Both the position numbers and the translations under genes were made by a program. The notes beneath the pieces were generated by a model. The model was not told the origin of the DNA. It saw only the letters and a program-made list of their open reading frames with translations, and did no database searches. Source: Candidatus Cloacimonadota bacterium (GTDB lineage: Bacteria; Cloacimonadota; Cloacimonadia; Cloacimonadales; TCS61). From it: a stretch of DNA of 10,248 bases. Every line of letters starts with the position of its first letter. Within the stretch, counting starts at the first letter, position 1. This document shows positions 1 through 6,282 of this stretch, piece by piece. The DNA is taken from NCBI GenBank assembly GCA_014382915.1, contig JACNIV010000340.1, positions 1 to 10,248 on the forward strand, read 5' to 3'.

Positions 1-1
1 A

Positions 2-526
2 AAGGAAATTCCCGAAAATGTTTTGCATGAAATGCTGGAAGCTGCACGGCTTTCTCCATCTTCTCAGAATAAGCAGCGCTGGAGATTTATCGTGGCCCAT
101 AATAAGAAAACTCGGGGAGAATTAGCTCTGAAAAGTGGTTTCATTGGTAAATTCAATTATTTCATTAAAGATGCTCCGGTCATTATTGTTGCGTGTGCTG
201 ATCCTTCAAAAAGTATTCGTTTGAATAAACAGGATTATTACCTGGTGGATACCACTATTGCTTTCCATCAGATGATGCTGACGGCCTGGAATCATGGAGT
301 AGGAAGCTGCTGGCTGGCAGGATTCGATGAACAGAAGGTAAAAGAGATTCTGGATATCCCAACAAAAATTCGAGTGGTTGCTATGAGCCCATTTGGGTAT
401 TCCAAAGACAAAGCTTCACTTTATGATAAAGCTTTGAAAACTTTTGCTGGAAGTAAGAAGAGATTAGATTTGAATAAAATAGTGATGTATGATGTTTGGG
501 GAAATGATTTCAGATATTCGATTTGA
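2..526 (+). CDS. Nitroreductase family protein, 5' end cut by window edge
   Basis: The 3' part of an FMN-dependent nitroreductase-like oxidoreductase; the reading frame is open from base 2, so the true start lies before the window. What is seen: KEIPENVLHEMLEAARLSPS at the start followed by SQNKQRWRF, which matches the family's early pattern (IPEE..L..ILEAARLAPS..N.QPWRF). The middle block HQMMLTAWNHGVGSCWL is the typical second conserved segment, and near the end KKRLDLNKIVMYDVWG matches the usual C-terminal RK.LEEIV.YE.W. Family members of this compact type run about 170-190 residues, so only about 15-20 N-terminal residues, including the usual RRSVR flavin-binding motif, should be missing. 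The TTG at 23 is internal and not a likely start. The last codons (from about 502) and the TGA stop lie in a ~102-bp repeat that recurs at 969, so the natural C-terminus may have been altered by a few residues. Substrate cannot be told. Confidence 0.88.
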   Translation, partial: KEIPENVLHEMLEAARLSPSSQNKQRWRFIVAHNKKTRGELALKSGFIGKFNYFIKDAPVIIVACADPSKSIRLNKQDYYLVDTTIAFHQMMLTAWNHGVGSCWLAGFDEQKVKEILDIPTKIRVVAMSPFGYSKDKASLYDKALKTFAGSKKRLDLNKIVMYDVWGNDFRYSI

Positions 527-603
527 GAAGTTTGATTTGAGAAGTAAATTACGTATTGATCTTAAATCTCCGATCTCCTCTCCAAATCGTAAATCATAGA
601 TCA
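502..603 (+). repeat. Upstream copy of ~102-bp direct repeat flanking the four-helix-bundle gene
   Basis: This stretch recurs at 969-1071. The first 69 bases differ at only two positions (512 and 552); the rest varies by a few substitutions and small indels in a run of CTCC-rich units. Inside it, GATTTGAGAAG occurs twice (520-530 and 534-544), and the right half holds AATCTCC-like units followed by AATCGTAAATC. The copy begins inside the last codons of the nitroreductase gene and ends just before the ribosome binding site of the next gene. Confidence 0.9.
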
Positions 604-617
604 AAAGGAAACAAATT

Positions 618-974
618 TTGAATAGAAAAGATTTAGAAGAAAGATTGATTAAATTTGCTGTATTAATAATTGAGTTGTCTCAAAATCTAAAAAATACACG
701 AGCTGGTAATCATCTTTCTGGCCAAATAGTACGTTCAGGTACATCTCCAGCACTAAATTATGGTGAAGCTCAAAGTGCAGAATCTCACAAAGATTTTGTT
801 CATAAAATAAAAGTAGTATTGAAAGAATTAAGAGAAACTCATATCAACTTAAGAATTATTAATTATGCTGATCTCTCTCAAGATAAGAACTTAACATTTC
901 TAGCAATAGGTGAATGTGATGAATTGATTTCAATTTACGTAAAAAGCGTCAAAACTGCAAGGAAAGATAAATGA
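618..974 (+). CDS. Four-helix-bundle protein (S23 / 23S rRNA intervening-sequence protein family)
   Basis: A 118-residue protein of the four-helix-bundle family first known from intervening sequences in 23S rRNA genes, and since found as many free-standing copies. What is seen: the conserved core GQIVRSGTSPALNYGEAQSA (residues about 35-54), then SHKDFVHKIKVVLKELRETH, the family's ..DF..KL.IALKE..ET.. pattern; the whole chain is predicted helical. The start is TTG at 618, supported by AAAAGGAAA at 603-611; no good in-frame ATG lies near. The function of stand-alone members is not established. Structural relatives include the Avd accessory protein of diversity-generating retroelements, but no reverse transcriptase or template repeat is present here. 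The gene sits precisely between two ~102-bp direct repeats, and its TGA stop falls at the first bases of the downstream one, so gene plus repeat may move or copy as a unit. No rRNA sequence surrounds it. Confidence 0.87.
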   Translation: MNRKDLEERLIKFAVLIIELSQNLKNTRAGNHLSGQIVRSGTSPALNYGEAQSAESHKDFVHKIKVVLKELRETHINLRIINYADLSQDKNLTFLAIGECDELISIYVKSVKTARKDK

Positions 975-1071
975 TTTCTGATATTCGATTTGAGAAGTTT
1001 GATTTGAGAAGTAAATTATGTATTGATCTTAAATCTCCAATCTCCAATCTCCAATCGTAAATCGTAGGTCA
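969..1071 (+). repeat. Downstream copy of ~102-bp direct repeat
   Basis: Second copy of the repeat at 502-603, offset by 467 bases over its first 69 bases. It begins with the stop codon region of the four-helix-bundle gene (AAATGATTT) and ends at GTAGGTCA. It contains the tandem unit AATCTCC more cleanly than the first copy (three CTCC units about 7 bp apart at 1033-1053). A short fragment of the same family (TGATTTCTGAT) appears again at 1091-1101. The following 90 bases up to the abiE promoter are AT-rich with no gene that I can support. Confidence 0.9.
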
Positions 1072-1142
1072 GTGGAAGAGGAAAAAATATTGATTTCTGA
1101 TGTAAGAAGCAAGAATCATGAAATAATATTTAATAAATTAAA

Positions 1143-1172
1143 TTGACAGCATAACCAGTAAGTAAGTATTTT
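1143..1172 (+). promoter_or_regulatory. Predicted abiE promoter (TTGACA - 18 bp - TATTTT)
   Basis: A perfect -35 box TTGACA at 1143-1148 is followed after 18 bp by TATTTT at 1167-1172, a fair -10 box. The region upstream (1123-1142) is almost pure A/T and could serve as an UP element. Transcription would start near 1179, giving a very short leader before the ATG at 1193. The 31-bp palindrome at 1155-1185 covers the spacer, the -10 box and the probable start point. By inspection only. Confidence 0.55.
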
Positions 1173-1185
1173 GCTAACATACTGG
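1155..1185 (+). promoter_or_regulatory. 31-bp imperfect palindrome, probable AbiEi operator
   Basis: The outer arms CCAGTA (1155-1160) and TACTGG (1180-1185) are perfect inverted repeats. Extended inwards, CCAGTAAGTAAG against the reverse complement of the other side matches at 10 of 12 positions. It overlaps the predicted -10 box and reaches the first bases of the strong Shine-Dalgarno sequence GGAGGTG (1184-1190). AbiEi antitoxins are known to repress their own operon by binding inverted repeats in the promoter, so position and symmetry fit an autoregulatory operator. A second copy lies at 2699-2729. Confidence 0.68.
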
Positions 1186-1192
1186 AGGTGAT

Positions 1193-1822
1193 ATGGAATT
1201 GAAGCTAAGGCATAATATTCCCATTGAAGAATTTGATTATGTAATGCTGAAAAGCGCTTTGAAAAACTATAAAAATCCAAGAGTAAAAATAAATGATCTA
1301 TTAAAAAGGAATGAAATTGTTCGGGTGAAAAAAGGTTTGTATGTCTTTGGTTCAAACAGTACACCAAGTTTGTATACTAAAGAGACTATAGCAAATTTAA
1401 TTTATGGACCTTCCTATATCTCGATAGAATATGCACTTTCATTTTATGGTATTATTCCTGAAAGAACTGAAACTATTACAAATGTAACAAACAAGCGGAA
1501 TAAGATGTTCAAAACTCCTATTGGAAGATTTACATATAAATACATAAATCCAAAATTATATCCATTTGGAATCACTCAAATAGAAATTGATGATTTTCAT
1601 CGAGTATTGATAGCAACAAAAGAGAAAGCAATTACAGATTTATTGCATTTTTCAAAGAGTATGAAAGAAACAAAAGAGTTGGAATTATTTATTTTTGATG
1701 ATATGAGATTTGATGAAAATCAACTGAAAAGACTGAATAAGACCAGATTAAAACAATTGAGTCGATTGTATTCAGGGAACGCAGCTCTATTTTACTTGCT
1801 ATGGGAGAAAATTCATGAATGA
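1193..1822 (+). CDS. abiEi: AbiEi-family antitoxin / transcriptional autorepressor
   Basis: A 209-residue protein of the AbiEi family, the antitoxin of AbiE type IV toxin-antitoxin systems. In the studied systems it counters the toxin without direct binding and represses its own promoter. Residues about 14-53 form the N-terminal winged-helix region, ending in RVKKGLYVFG, the usual wing. The hallmark YISIEYALSFYGIIPE (about residues 75-90) follows, and the C-terminal half includes the segment AITDLLHF. ATG at 1193 is preceded by GGAGGTG at a short but normal distance. The stop overlaps the toxin start by 8 bases, as is typical for this pair, so the two are translationally coupled. The gene is visibly richer in A/T than the adenosine deaminase gene downstream, which fits acquisition by transfer. 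An abortive-infection role is possible from the family but cannot be read from sequence. Confidence 0.9.
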   Translation: MELKLRHNIPIEEFDYVMLKSALKNYKNPRVKINDLLKRNEIVRVKKGLYVFGSNSTPSLYTKETIANLIYGPSYISIEYALSFYGIIPERTETITNVTNKRNKMFKTPIGRFTYKYINPKLYPFGITQIEIDDFHRVLIATKEKAITDLLHFSKSMKETKELELFIFDDMRFDENQLKRLNKTRLKQLSRLYSGNAALFYLLWEKIHE

Positions 1823-2705
1823 AGCATTGAATATCATGCTGAAGAAGTACAACTGCAGAAGTATTAACGATTATGAAAATGCATTGAAAGAGATAGTTCA
1901 GGAAATAGCTTTACTTGCTTTGTGGCGAGTTAAATTTTACGAAAAAGCTGCTTTTTATGGTGGCTCAGCATTACGGATTTTGTATGGATTGAATAGATTT
2001 TCCGAAGATCTGGATTTTTCTCTTCTAAAACCAGATGAAGATATTAATTTGAGTAAATACCATAAAGCAATCGAAACTGAATTAGTCGGTTTCGGTTTGA
2101 ATGTGAAAGTGATTCCAAAAACTAAAACTAGCAGAAAACAAATCGATTCCGCCTTTATCAAAGCAGGAACGCTGCAAAACATGATTTCAATAGAAGTACC
2201 TGTGAATCTTAGAAAAAGGATTCATAAAAATAAAGTGATCAAAATAAAATTTGAAGTTGATAAAGATCCTCCGGAAGGTTTTAATACGGAAGCAAAATAT
2301 TTACTCCAACCCATTCCTTTCTCGATTAATACTTTTACGATGCCAAGTTTATTTGCAGGAAAAATGCATGCAGTACTTTGTAGGAAATGGCAACATCGGG
2401 TCAAGGGAAGAGATTGGTATGATCTTGTATGGTTCATTGGTAGAAACACATTATTGAATTTAAAACATCTTGAATCGAGAATGATACAATCAGGACATCT
2501 AAAACAACAAGACATTCTTACTAAAACAAAATTATTAAAATTAATAAATAATAAAATTGATAATATTAATTTTCTATTGGCAAAAGACGATGTGAGAAAT
2601 TTTATAAAAGATCAAGATGCTCTGAAAGTATGGGATAAGGTTTTTTTAGAGACATTATTCAAGGGATCAAATTTGAGACTAGAATTTAGAGTGATCAACC
2701 AGTAA
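1815..2705 (+). CDS. abiEii: AbiEii-family nucleotidyltransferase toxin
   Basis: A 296-residue toxin of the AbiEii/DUF1814 nucleotidyltransferase family, partner of the preceding antitoxin. Visible motifs: GGSALR (49-54) and RFSEDLDF (61-68), the G-S...D-x-D core with D65 and D67 as metal-binding acids; a third acidic residue in KFEVDKDPP (D149); K183 in MPSLFAGKMHAVLCR; and RVKGRDWYDLVWF (195-207), the family's conserved C-terminal motif with D200 and D203. All expected catalytic positions are present, so the toxin looks intact. Related enzymes such as MenT transfer nucleotides to tRNA acceptor ends, while AbiEii itself was reported to bind GTP; the substrate of this one is unknown. The stop codon TAA lies inside the second copy of the 31-bp palindrome. 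Expression probably depends on the promoter before abiEi. Confidence 0.92.
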   Translation: MNEALNIMLKKYNCRSINDYENALKEIVQEIALLALWRVKFYEKAAFYGGSALRILYGLNRFSEDLDFSLLKPDEDINLSKYHKAIETELVGFGLNVKVIPKTKTSRKQIDSAFIKAGTLQNMISIEVPVNLRKRIHKNKVIKIKFEVDKDPPEGFNTEAKYLLQPIPFSINTFTMPSLFAGKMHAVLCRKWQHRVKGRDWYDLVWFIGRNTLLNLKHLESRMIQSGHLKQQDILTKTKLLKLINNKIDNINFLLAKDDVRNFIKDQDALKVWDKVFLETLFKGSNLRLEFRVINQ

Positions 2706-2729
2706 GTTAGTGAATCACGTACATACTGG
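2699..2729 (+). promoter_or_regulatory. Second copy of the 31-bp abiE palindrome, at the toxin stop codon
   Basis: Same length as the copy at 1155-1185 and identical at its ends (CCAGTAAGT and ACATACTGG). This copy is more symmetric: 12 of 15 base pairs match, including the centre GTGA-A-TCAC. It starts at the last two bases of the toxin's final sense codons and contains its TAA stop. It lies 34 bp before the adenosine deaminase start. I see no convincing -35/-10 pair around it, and no U-run that would make it a terminator. It may be a second AbiEi binding site, or the other end of a transferable module. Confidence 0.65.
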
Positions 2730-2763
2730 ATTCATGTTTTGAAGTAATAAGGAGAACATATAT

Positions 2764-3837
2764 ATGAAACTTAAAAGAGAATTTATAGAAAAATTACCAA
2801 AGACCGACCTGCATGTTCATCTGGATGGTTCGTTGAGAATATCAACGATCTTTGAACTTGCTAAAGAGCAGAATGTAGTACTTCCTGCAGATAATGAAGA
2901 AGATTTAAAAAAAATAGTCTGCTGTGGAAAAGATTGTAAGAATCTGGATGAATATTTGAAAGCATTTGAAGTAACATTAAGCGTTATGCAAACAGAAAAA
3001 GCTCTGAAAAGAATTGCCTATGAACTGGCTGAGGATGCTGCAAAAGAAAATATTCGTTACATGGAAGTACGCTATTCACCAATTCTGCACACACAAAAAG
3101 GATTAAAACTGACTACTATCTCAGATGCTGTTCTGGATGGGCTGGCAAAAGCGGAGAGAGATTTCAATATTAAAACAGGTGTGATCATTTGTGGGATCAG
3201 AAATATGGACCCTGATACTTCTGTGAAACTTGCAGAACTTGCTGTTGCCTATAAAAACAAGGGTGTCATCGGTTTCGACCTGGCAGGTGCAGAATACAAC
3301 CATCCGGCAAAAGACCATAAAGAAGCTTTCTATCTGGCTTTGAACAATAACATAAATATCACGATCCATGCTGGAGAAGCATACGGACCGAAAAGTATTC
3401 ACGAAGCTCTGCATTATTGCAGCACACACAGGCTGGGGCATGGAACCAGACTGATCGAAGATGGTGATCTTTTGAATTATGTGAACGACCATCGCATCCC
3501 GCTGGAAATATGTATCACCAGCAATCTGGATACAAAATCGGTTAAAGATCTGAAACAACATCCGTTGAATTTTTATCTGGATTATGGACTTCGGGTAACG
3601 TTGAATACAGATAACAGATTGGTTTCCAATACAACCTTAACAGATGAATATATGTTGGCAATTAATGTATTAAATATAGACTATTCAGAAGTGAAGAACG
3701 TAATAATAAATGGTTTTAAAAGTGCATTTGTACCTTATCGGGAACGTGTAATTTTAATCAATAATGCTTTAGCAGAGATGGAAGTTCTGGAAGAAGCTGA
3801 ATTGAAAAGAAAGATCAGGATAGAAGAAAAAATATAG
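2764..3837 (+). CDS. add: Adenosine deaminase
   Basis: A zinc-dependent cytosolic enzyme converting adenosine (or deoxyadenosine) to inosine in purine salvage. The 357-residue chain is of usual to slightly long length. Motifs: DLHVHLDGSLR with metal ligands H17 and H19; IHAGE with H202 and catalytic E205; LGHGTR with catalytic H226; and NTDNR with zinc ligand D283. The residue after D283 is Asn where the mammalian enzyme has a second Asp; this NTDN form is common in bacterial members, so activity is likely. A cysteine-bearing insert, IVCCGKDCKNLDEYL (51-65), matches the segment in which bacterial relatives carry C..L.EYL. The relative 6-aminodeoxyfutalosine deaminase, of the futalosine menaquinone route, is an alternative that motifs alone do not fully exclude. 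ATG 2764 has AAGGAG about 10 bases upstream. It is followed after 21 bases by rmuC, probably in one transcript. Confidence 0.9.
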   Translation: MKLKREFIEKLPKTDLHVHLDGSLRISTIFELAKEQNVVLPADNEEDLKKIVCCGKDCKNLDEYLKAFEVTLSVMQTEKALKRIAYELAEDAAKENIRYMEVRYSPILHTQKGLKLTTISDAVLDGLAKAERDFNIKTGVIICGIRNMDPDTSVKLAELAVAYKNKGVIGFDLAGAEYNHPAKDHKEAFYLALNNNINITIHAGEAYGPKSIHEALHYCSTHRLGHGTRLIEDGDLLNYVNDHRIPLEICITSNLDTKSVKDLKQHPLNFYLDYGLRVTLNTDNRLVSNTTLTDEYMLAINVLNIDYSEVKNVIINGFKSAFVPYRERVILINNALAEMEVLEEAELKRKIRIEEKI

Positions 3838-3858
3838 TTTATTCTTTGCGGAGGAGAA

Positions 3859-5178
3859 ATGAATTTTCTATTTCTAGCTGTTGGATTAGCTCTTGGTGCA
3901 TTTATCTCTGCTCTTTTTCTGAAATCACAGAAAAGTAAGCTGGAAGCAAAAAACGAGATTCTGGTAACAAACCTTTCAAAAAATGAGCAAGAACTTACTG
4001 AAGAACGGGAACGATCAACCGGTTTTCAATCTGAATTAACAAAGCAGGAAACAATTAACCTGAACCTGCAGGAAAAACTGGAAAATCAGAAAACAGAAAT
4101 TGAAGAATTACAGAAAAGATTTACCGATGCTTTTAAAAACCTGGCTAACGAGATACTGGAAGAAAAAACAAAAAAATTCACCGAGCAGAACCGTTCTAAC
4201 CTGGATGAATTGCTGAATCCTCTTAAAGAAAAGATCAAAGATTTTGAAAATAAAGTGGAGCAAACCAATGAAAAAAACCGCATGAGCCATACTTCGCTCA
4301 TTGAACAGATAAAGGGTCTGAAAGAACTGAACAAAAAAATAAGCGATGATGCTGAAAACCTGACCAAAGCCCTGAAAGGTGATGTGAAAATGCAGGGTAA
4401 TTGGGGAGAGGTGATCCTGGAAAGGATTTTAGAAGAATCTGGGCTTAGAAAAGGGATTGAGTATGAGATTCAAGGTAGAGGAATGGGTTTGAAAAGTGAA
4501 GAAGGAACTCCTTCCAAACCGGATTTTATTATAAAATTTCCAGACAATAAACACATAATAATAGATTCGAAAGTTTCCTTAATTGCCTATGAAAGATTAA
4601 TAAACTCTGAAAGTGAAGAACAGAAAAAAGGTTACAGAAAGGAATTGGAAAGATCTATAAAATCTCATGTTGATGACTTGCATGATAAAAACTATCAAAC
4701 AAGAGAAGGATTAAATACACCGGATTATGTTTTTTTATTTATGCCCATTGAAGCCAGTTTTACCATAGCACTGCATCCCGATAGTTCTTTATTCAAATAT
4801 GCTTTTGACAAAAAAGTTATTATTATTGGACCCAGCGGGCTGATGGCAATTTTAAGAACTATCGAATCTATCTGGCGGCAAGATAACCAGACTAAACATG
4901 CCATGGAAATCGCCCGTCAAAGTGGTAATTTGTATGATGCCTTTGTTAGATTATTGGAAGATTTTGAAAAAGTCGGTTCGAATATTGACAGAGCATCAAA
5001 TTCATATCAGGATGCAGTGAAGAAACTTTCTACAGGAAAGGGAAATTTAATTGCCAGAGTTGAAAATATCAAGAAACTGGGAGCCAAAACCAGCAAACAA
5101 ATACCTGAAAAATTTGTTCAGGAAATAAACGAACAACCACTGTTGGAAAAGGAAGAAGAACGACATTTTTTGGAATAA
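3859..5178 (+). CDS. rmuC: RmuC-family protein (DNA recombination limiting, nuclease-like)
   Basis: A 439-residue member of the RmuC family, linked in E. coli to limiting recombination at inverted repeats and thought to be a nuclease of the PD-(D/E)xK type. Layout: residues 1-21 form one hydrophobic membrane anchor; about 25-175 are a long, charged coiled coil; from MQGNWGEVILERILEESGL (178-196) the conserved domain begins. Within it, PDFIIKF (221-227) and IIIDSKVSL (233-241) supply the PD...DxK core (D222, D236, K238). PDYVFLFMPIEASF and GPSGLMAILRTIESIWR (324-340) are further family blocks. ATG 3859 is preceded by GGAGGAG at good spacing. The gene follows adenosine deaminase by 21 bases and precedes a small membrane protein by 3 bases. 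Confidence 0.93.
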   Translation: MNFLFLAVGLALGAFISALFLKSQKSKLEAKNEILVTNLSKNEQELTEERERSTGFQSELTKQETINLNLQEKLENQKTEIEELQKRFTDAFKNLANEILEEKTKKFTEQNRSNLDELLNPLKEKIKDFENKVEQTNEKNRMSHTSLIEQIKGLKELNKKISDDAENLTKALKGDVKMQGNWGEVILERILEESGLRKGIEYEIQGRGMGLKSEEGTPSKPDFIIKFPDNKHIIIDSKVSLIAYERLINSESEEQKKGYRKELERSIKSHVDDLHDKNYQTREGLNTPDYVFLFMPIEASFTIALHPDSSLFKYAFDKKVIIIGPSGLMAILRTIESIWRQDNQTKHAMEIARQSGNLYDAFVRLLEDFEKVGSNIDRASNSYQDAVKKLSTGKGNLIARVENIKKLGAKTSKQIPEKFVQEINEQPLLEKEEERHFLE

Positions 5179-5181
5179 ATT

Positions 5182-5382
5182 ATGAAAAAGAATAATTCAA
5201 AAGAAAATCAGGACAAACCAGTATACAAAATAATAAAGAAGGTAAAAGTTAGACGACGGATTGAAAATGTTCATGCTGATAGAAATCCAGTTGTTATCAC
5301 ATTATTAATTTTAGCTCTCGTACTTTTGTTAGGATATCTGGGTATTAATGTTTTATTGTATCTACTTGATTTGGTTTTTTAA
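5182..5382 (+). CDS. Small single-span membrane protein of unknown function
   Basis: I do not recognise this 66-residue protein. Residues 1-35 are polar and strongly basic, with KIIKKVKVRRR near 17-27. Residues about 36-65 are one long hydrophobic segment rich in Leu, Ile and Val, ending at the C-terminus. By the positive-inside rule the basic N-terminus would stay in the cytoplasm. It starts 3 bases after the rmuC stop, so it should be co-translated with that gene, although the ribosome site (TTGGAA) is weak. RmuC is itself membrane-anchored, so a shared site is possible, but no function is implied by the sequence. The 56 bases after it, up to the convergent tcdA stop, show no clear terminator hairpin. 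Confidence 0.62.
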   Translation: MKKNNSKENQDKPVYKIIKKVKVRRRIENVHADRNPVVITLLILALVLLLGYLGINVLLYLLDLVF

Positions 5383-5438
5383 GGAAAATTATTTACTGCT
5401 GCATAATATAAGTTCTACTTCAAGTTTCACAAAGTTGG

Positions 5439-6173
5439 TTATATCTTCCCTGCCAATTTCCTTAATACATAACTGGCAGCCCACATGCCCATGATAGCCG
5501 GAAGATAAACTACCGAACCCAGTGTTCCTCTTTTCCTGCCACGTCCGGAAACCCATTCGGCTTCTGCTCCGGCATCGTGATCAAATTGTTGGATCGGTTT
5601 TTCATACGAAAATATAACAGGTATACCTTTTTCTATTCCTCGTCGATGAAGATATTTTCTCACTTTTTTTGCCAGAGGACATATCCTGCTTTTGGAAATA
5701 TCACAGAGCTCGATCTTAGAAGGATCAAACCTGCTGGCTGCTCCCATGGAAGAAATTACAGGGATATTTTTTTTATAGCAATCTTCCAGCAATCCGGTTT
5801 TTGGGCCCAGGCTATCGATGGCATCTACTACAAAATCTACATCTTTCAAAAGAAATTCACGCGATTCCTGAGCGCAGAAATCGGAATATATTTGCACTTT
5901 TGCATCAGGGTTGATATCGAGTATTCTATCTCGCATGGCTTCAGTTTTCATTTTGCCTATTGTACTGTGCAATGCTGGTAGTTGCCGGTTTAGATTGGAT
6001 AGACTTACTGTATCAAAATCTACCAGTAAAAACGCTCCGATACCGCTGCGAGACAGAGCTTCTGCCGCATAGCTGCCTACTCCACCCAAACCCATCACAG
6101 CCACGCATGACTTTTGGAAAATTTCAATTGCTTCTTTACCGAATAGAAGTTCTGTTCTGGAAAACTGGTTCAT
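5439..6173 (-). CDS. tcdA: tRNA threonylcarbamoyladenosine dehydratase (TcdA, ThiF/E1-like)
   Basis: An ATP-dependent enzyme that cyclises N6-threonylcarbamoyladenosine (t6A) at position 37 of ANN-decoding tRNAs to ct6A. The 244-residue protein has the E1/ThiF Rossmann fold. Visible are GLGGVGSYAAEAL (28-40), the nucleotide loop; VDFDTVSLSNLNRQ (51-64), with the acidic and Arg residues contacting ATP; VVDAIDSLGPK (115-125); SSMGAASRFDP (141-151); and the late GTLGSVVYLPAIMGMWAA (216-233). That last segment and the overall length separate TcdA from ThiF and MoeB, which are sulfur-transfer adenylyltransferases usually carrying zinc Cys pairs; no such pairs are seen here. ATG at 6171-6173 has AAAGGA about 8 bases upstream on the minus strand. 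That site lies at the base of an inverted repeat (6180-6210) that could mask it. Confidence 0.92.
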   Translation of the reverse strand: MNQFSRTELLFGKEAIEIFQKSCVAVMGLGGVGSYAAEALSRSGIGAFLLVDFDTVSLSNLNRQLPALHSTIGKMKTEAMRDRILDINPDAKVQIYSDFCAQESREFLLKDVDFVVDAIDSLGPKTGLLEDCYKKNIPVISSMGAASRFDPSKIELCDISKSRICPLAKKVRKYLHRRGIEKGIPVIFSYEKPIQQFDHDAGAEAEWVSGRGRKRGTLGSVVYLPAIMGMWAASYVLRKLAGKI

Positions 6174-6179
6174 ATAATA

Positions 6180-6210
6180 TCCTTTAGCTTTCCCAAGCAG
6201 AAGCTTAGGA
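6180..6210 (-). promoter_or_regulatory. Inverted repeat that could mask the tcdA ribosome binding site
   Basis: On the minus strand the RNA would pair UCCU-A-AGCUU with AAGCU-AA-AGGA: nine base pairs around a 10-base loop and a small internal loop. The AGGA at the base of the stem is the Shine-Dalgarno sequence of tcdA (plus-strand 6180-6183). This arrangement is that of a translation-attenuating hairpin. Given A/T richness it could also be chance. Confidence 0.4.
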
Positions 6211-6233
6211 AAGAGAATTTATTTTATTCTCTT
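6211..6233. repeat. 8-bp perfect inverted repeat, second of three
   Basis: AAGAGAAT (6211-6218) and ATTCTCTT (6226-6233) are perfect inverted repeats with a 7-base A/T loop. It abuts the hairpin at 6180-6210 with no gap and sits one base from the next at 6235. Neither side ends in a U-run, so it is not a typical intrinsic terminator. Confidence 0.5.
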
Positions 6234-6234
6234 A

Positions 6235-6277
6235 TTACGAAGCTTCCATCAGGGGTCGGACACTGTCTGCTTCGTAA
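6235..6277. repeat. 9-bp perfect inverted repeat just after tatD
   Basis: TTACGAAGC (6235-6243) and GCTTCGTAA (6269-6277) are perfect inverted repeats enclosing 25 bases that include AGGGGTCGGACACTG. It lies 5 bases past the tatD stop on the minus strand. The loop motif resembles, from memory, REP-like intergenic repeats seen near IS200-like transposases in other genomes. The stem could stabilise the 3' end of the tatD transcript; there is no U-run for intrinsic termination. Confidence 0.5.
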
Positions 6278-6282
6278 AGTAC

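Noticed and set aside
618..974. Four-helix-bundle gene as part of a 23S rRNA intervening sequence or a diversity-generating retroelement
   Set aside because: No rRNA sequence flanks the gene, and no reverse transcriptase, variable repeat or template repeat is present in the window.
502..1071. CRISPR-like array from the repeated GATTTGAGAAG and AATCTCC units
   Set aside because: Units are short, adjacent and uneven, with no unique spacers of constant length and no cas genes.
2699..2729. Intrinsic terminator after the abiE toxin
   Set aside because: The palindrome is strong but no U-run follows on either strand, and the same sequence lies in the abiE promoter, which fits a protein-binding site better.
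3121..3561. 146-codon minus-strand frame opposite the adenosine deaminase gene
   Set aside because: It lies wholly antisense to a well-supported enzyme with all catalytic motifs and has no recognisable family features.
5383..5438. Bidirectional terminator between the convergent small membrane protein gene and tcdA
   Set aside because: No inverted repeat with adjoining T-runs could be found in these 56 bases.
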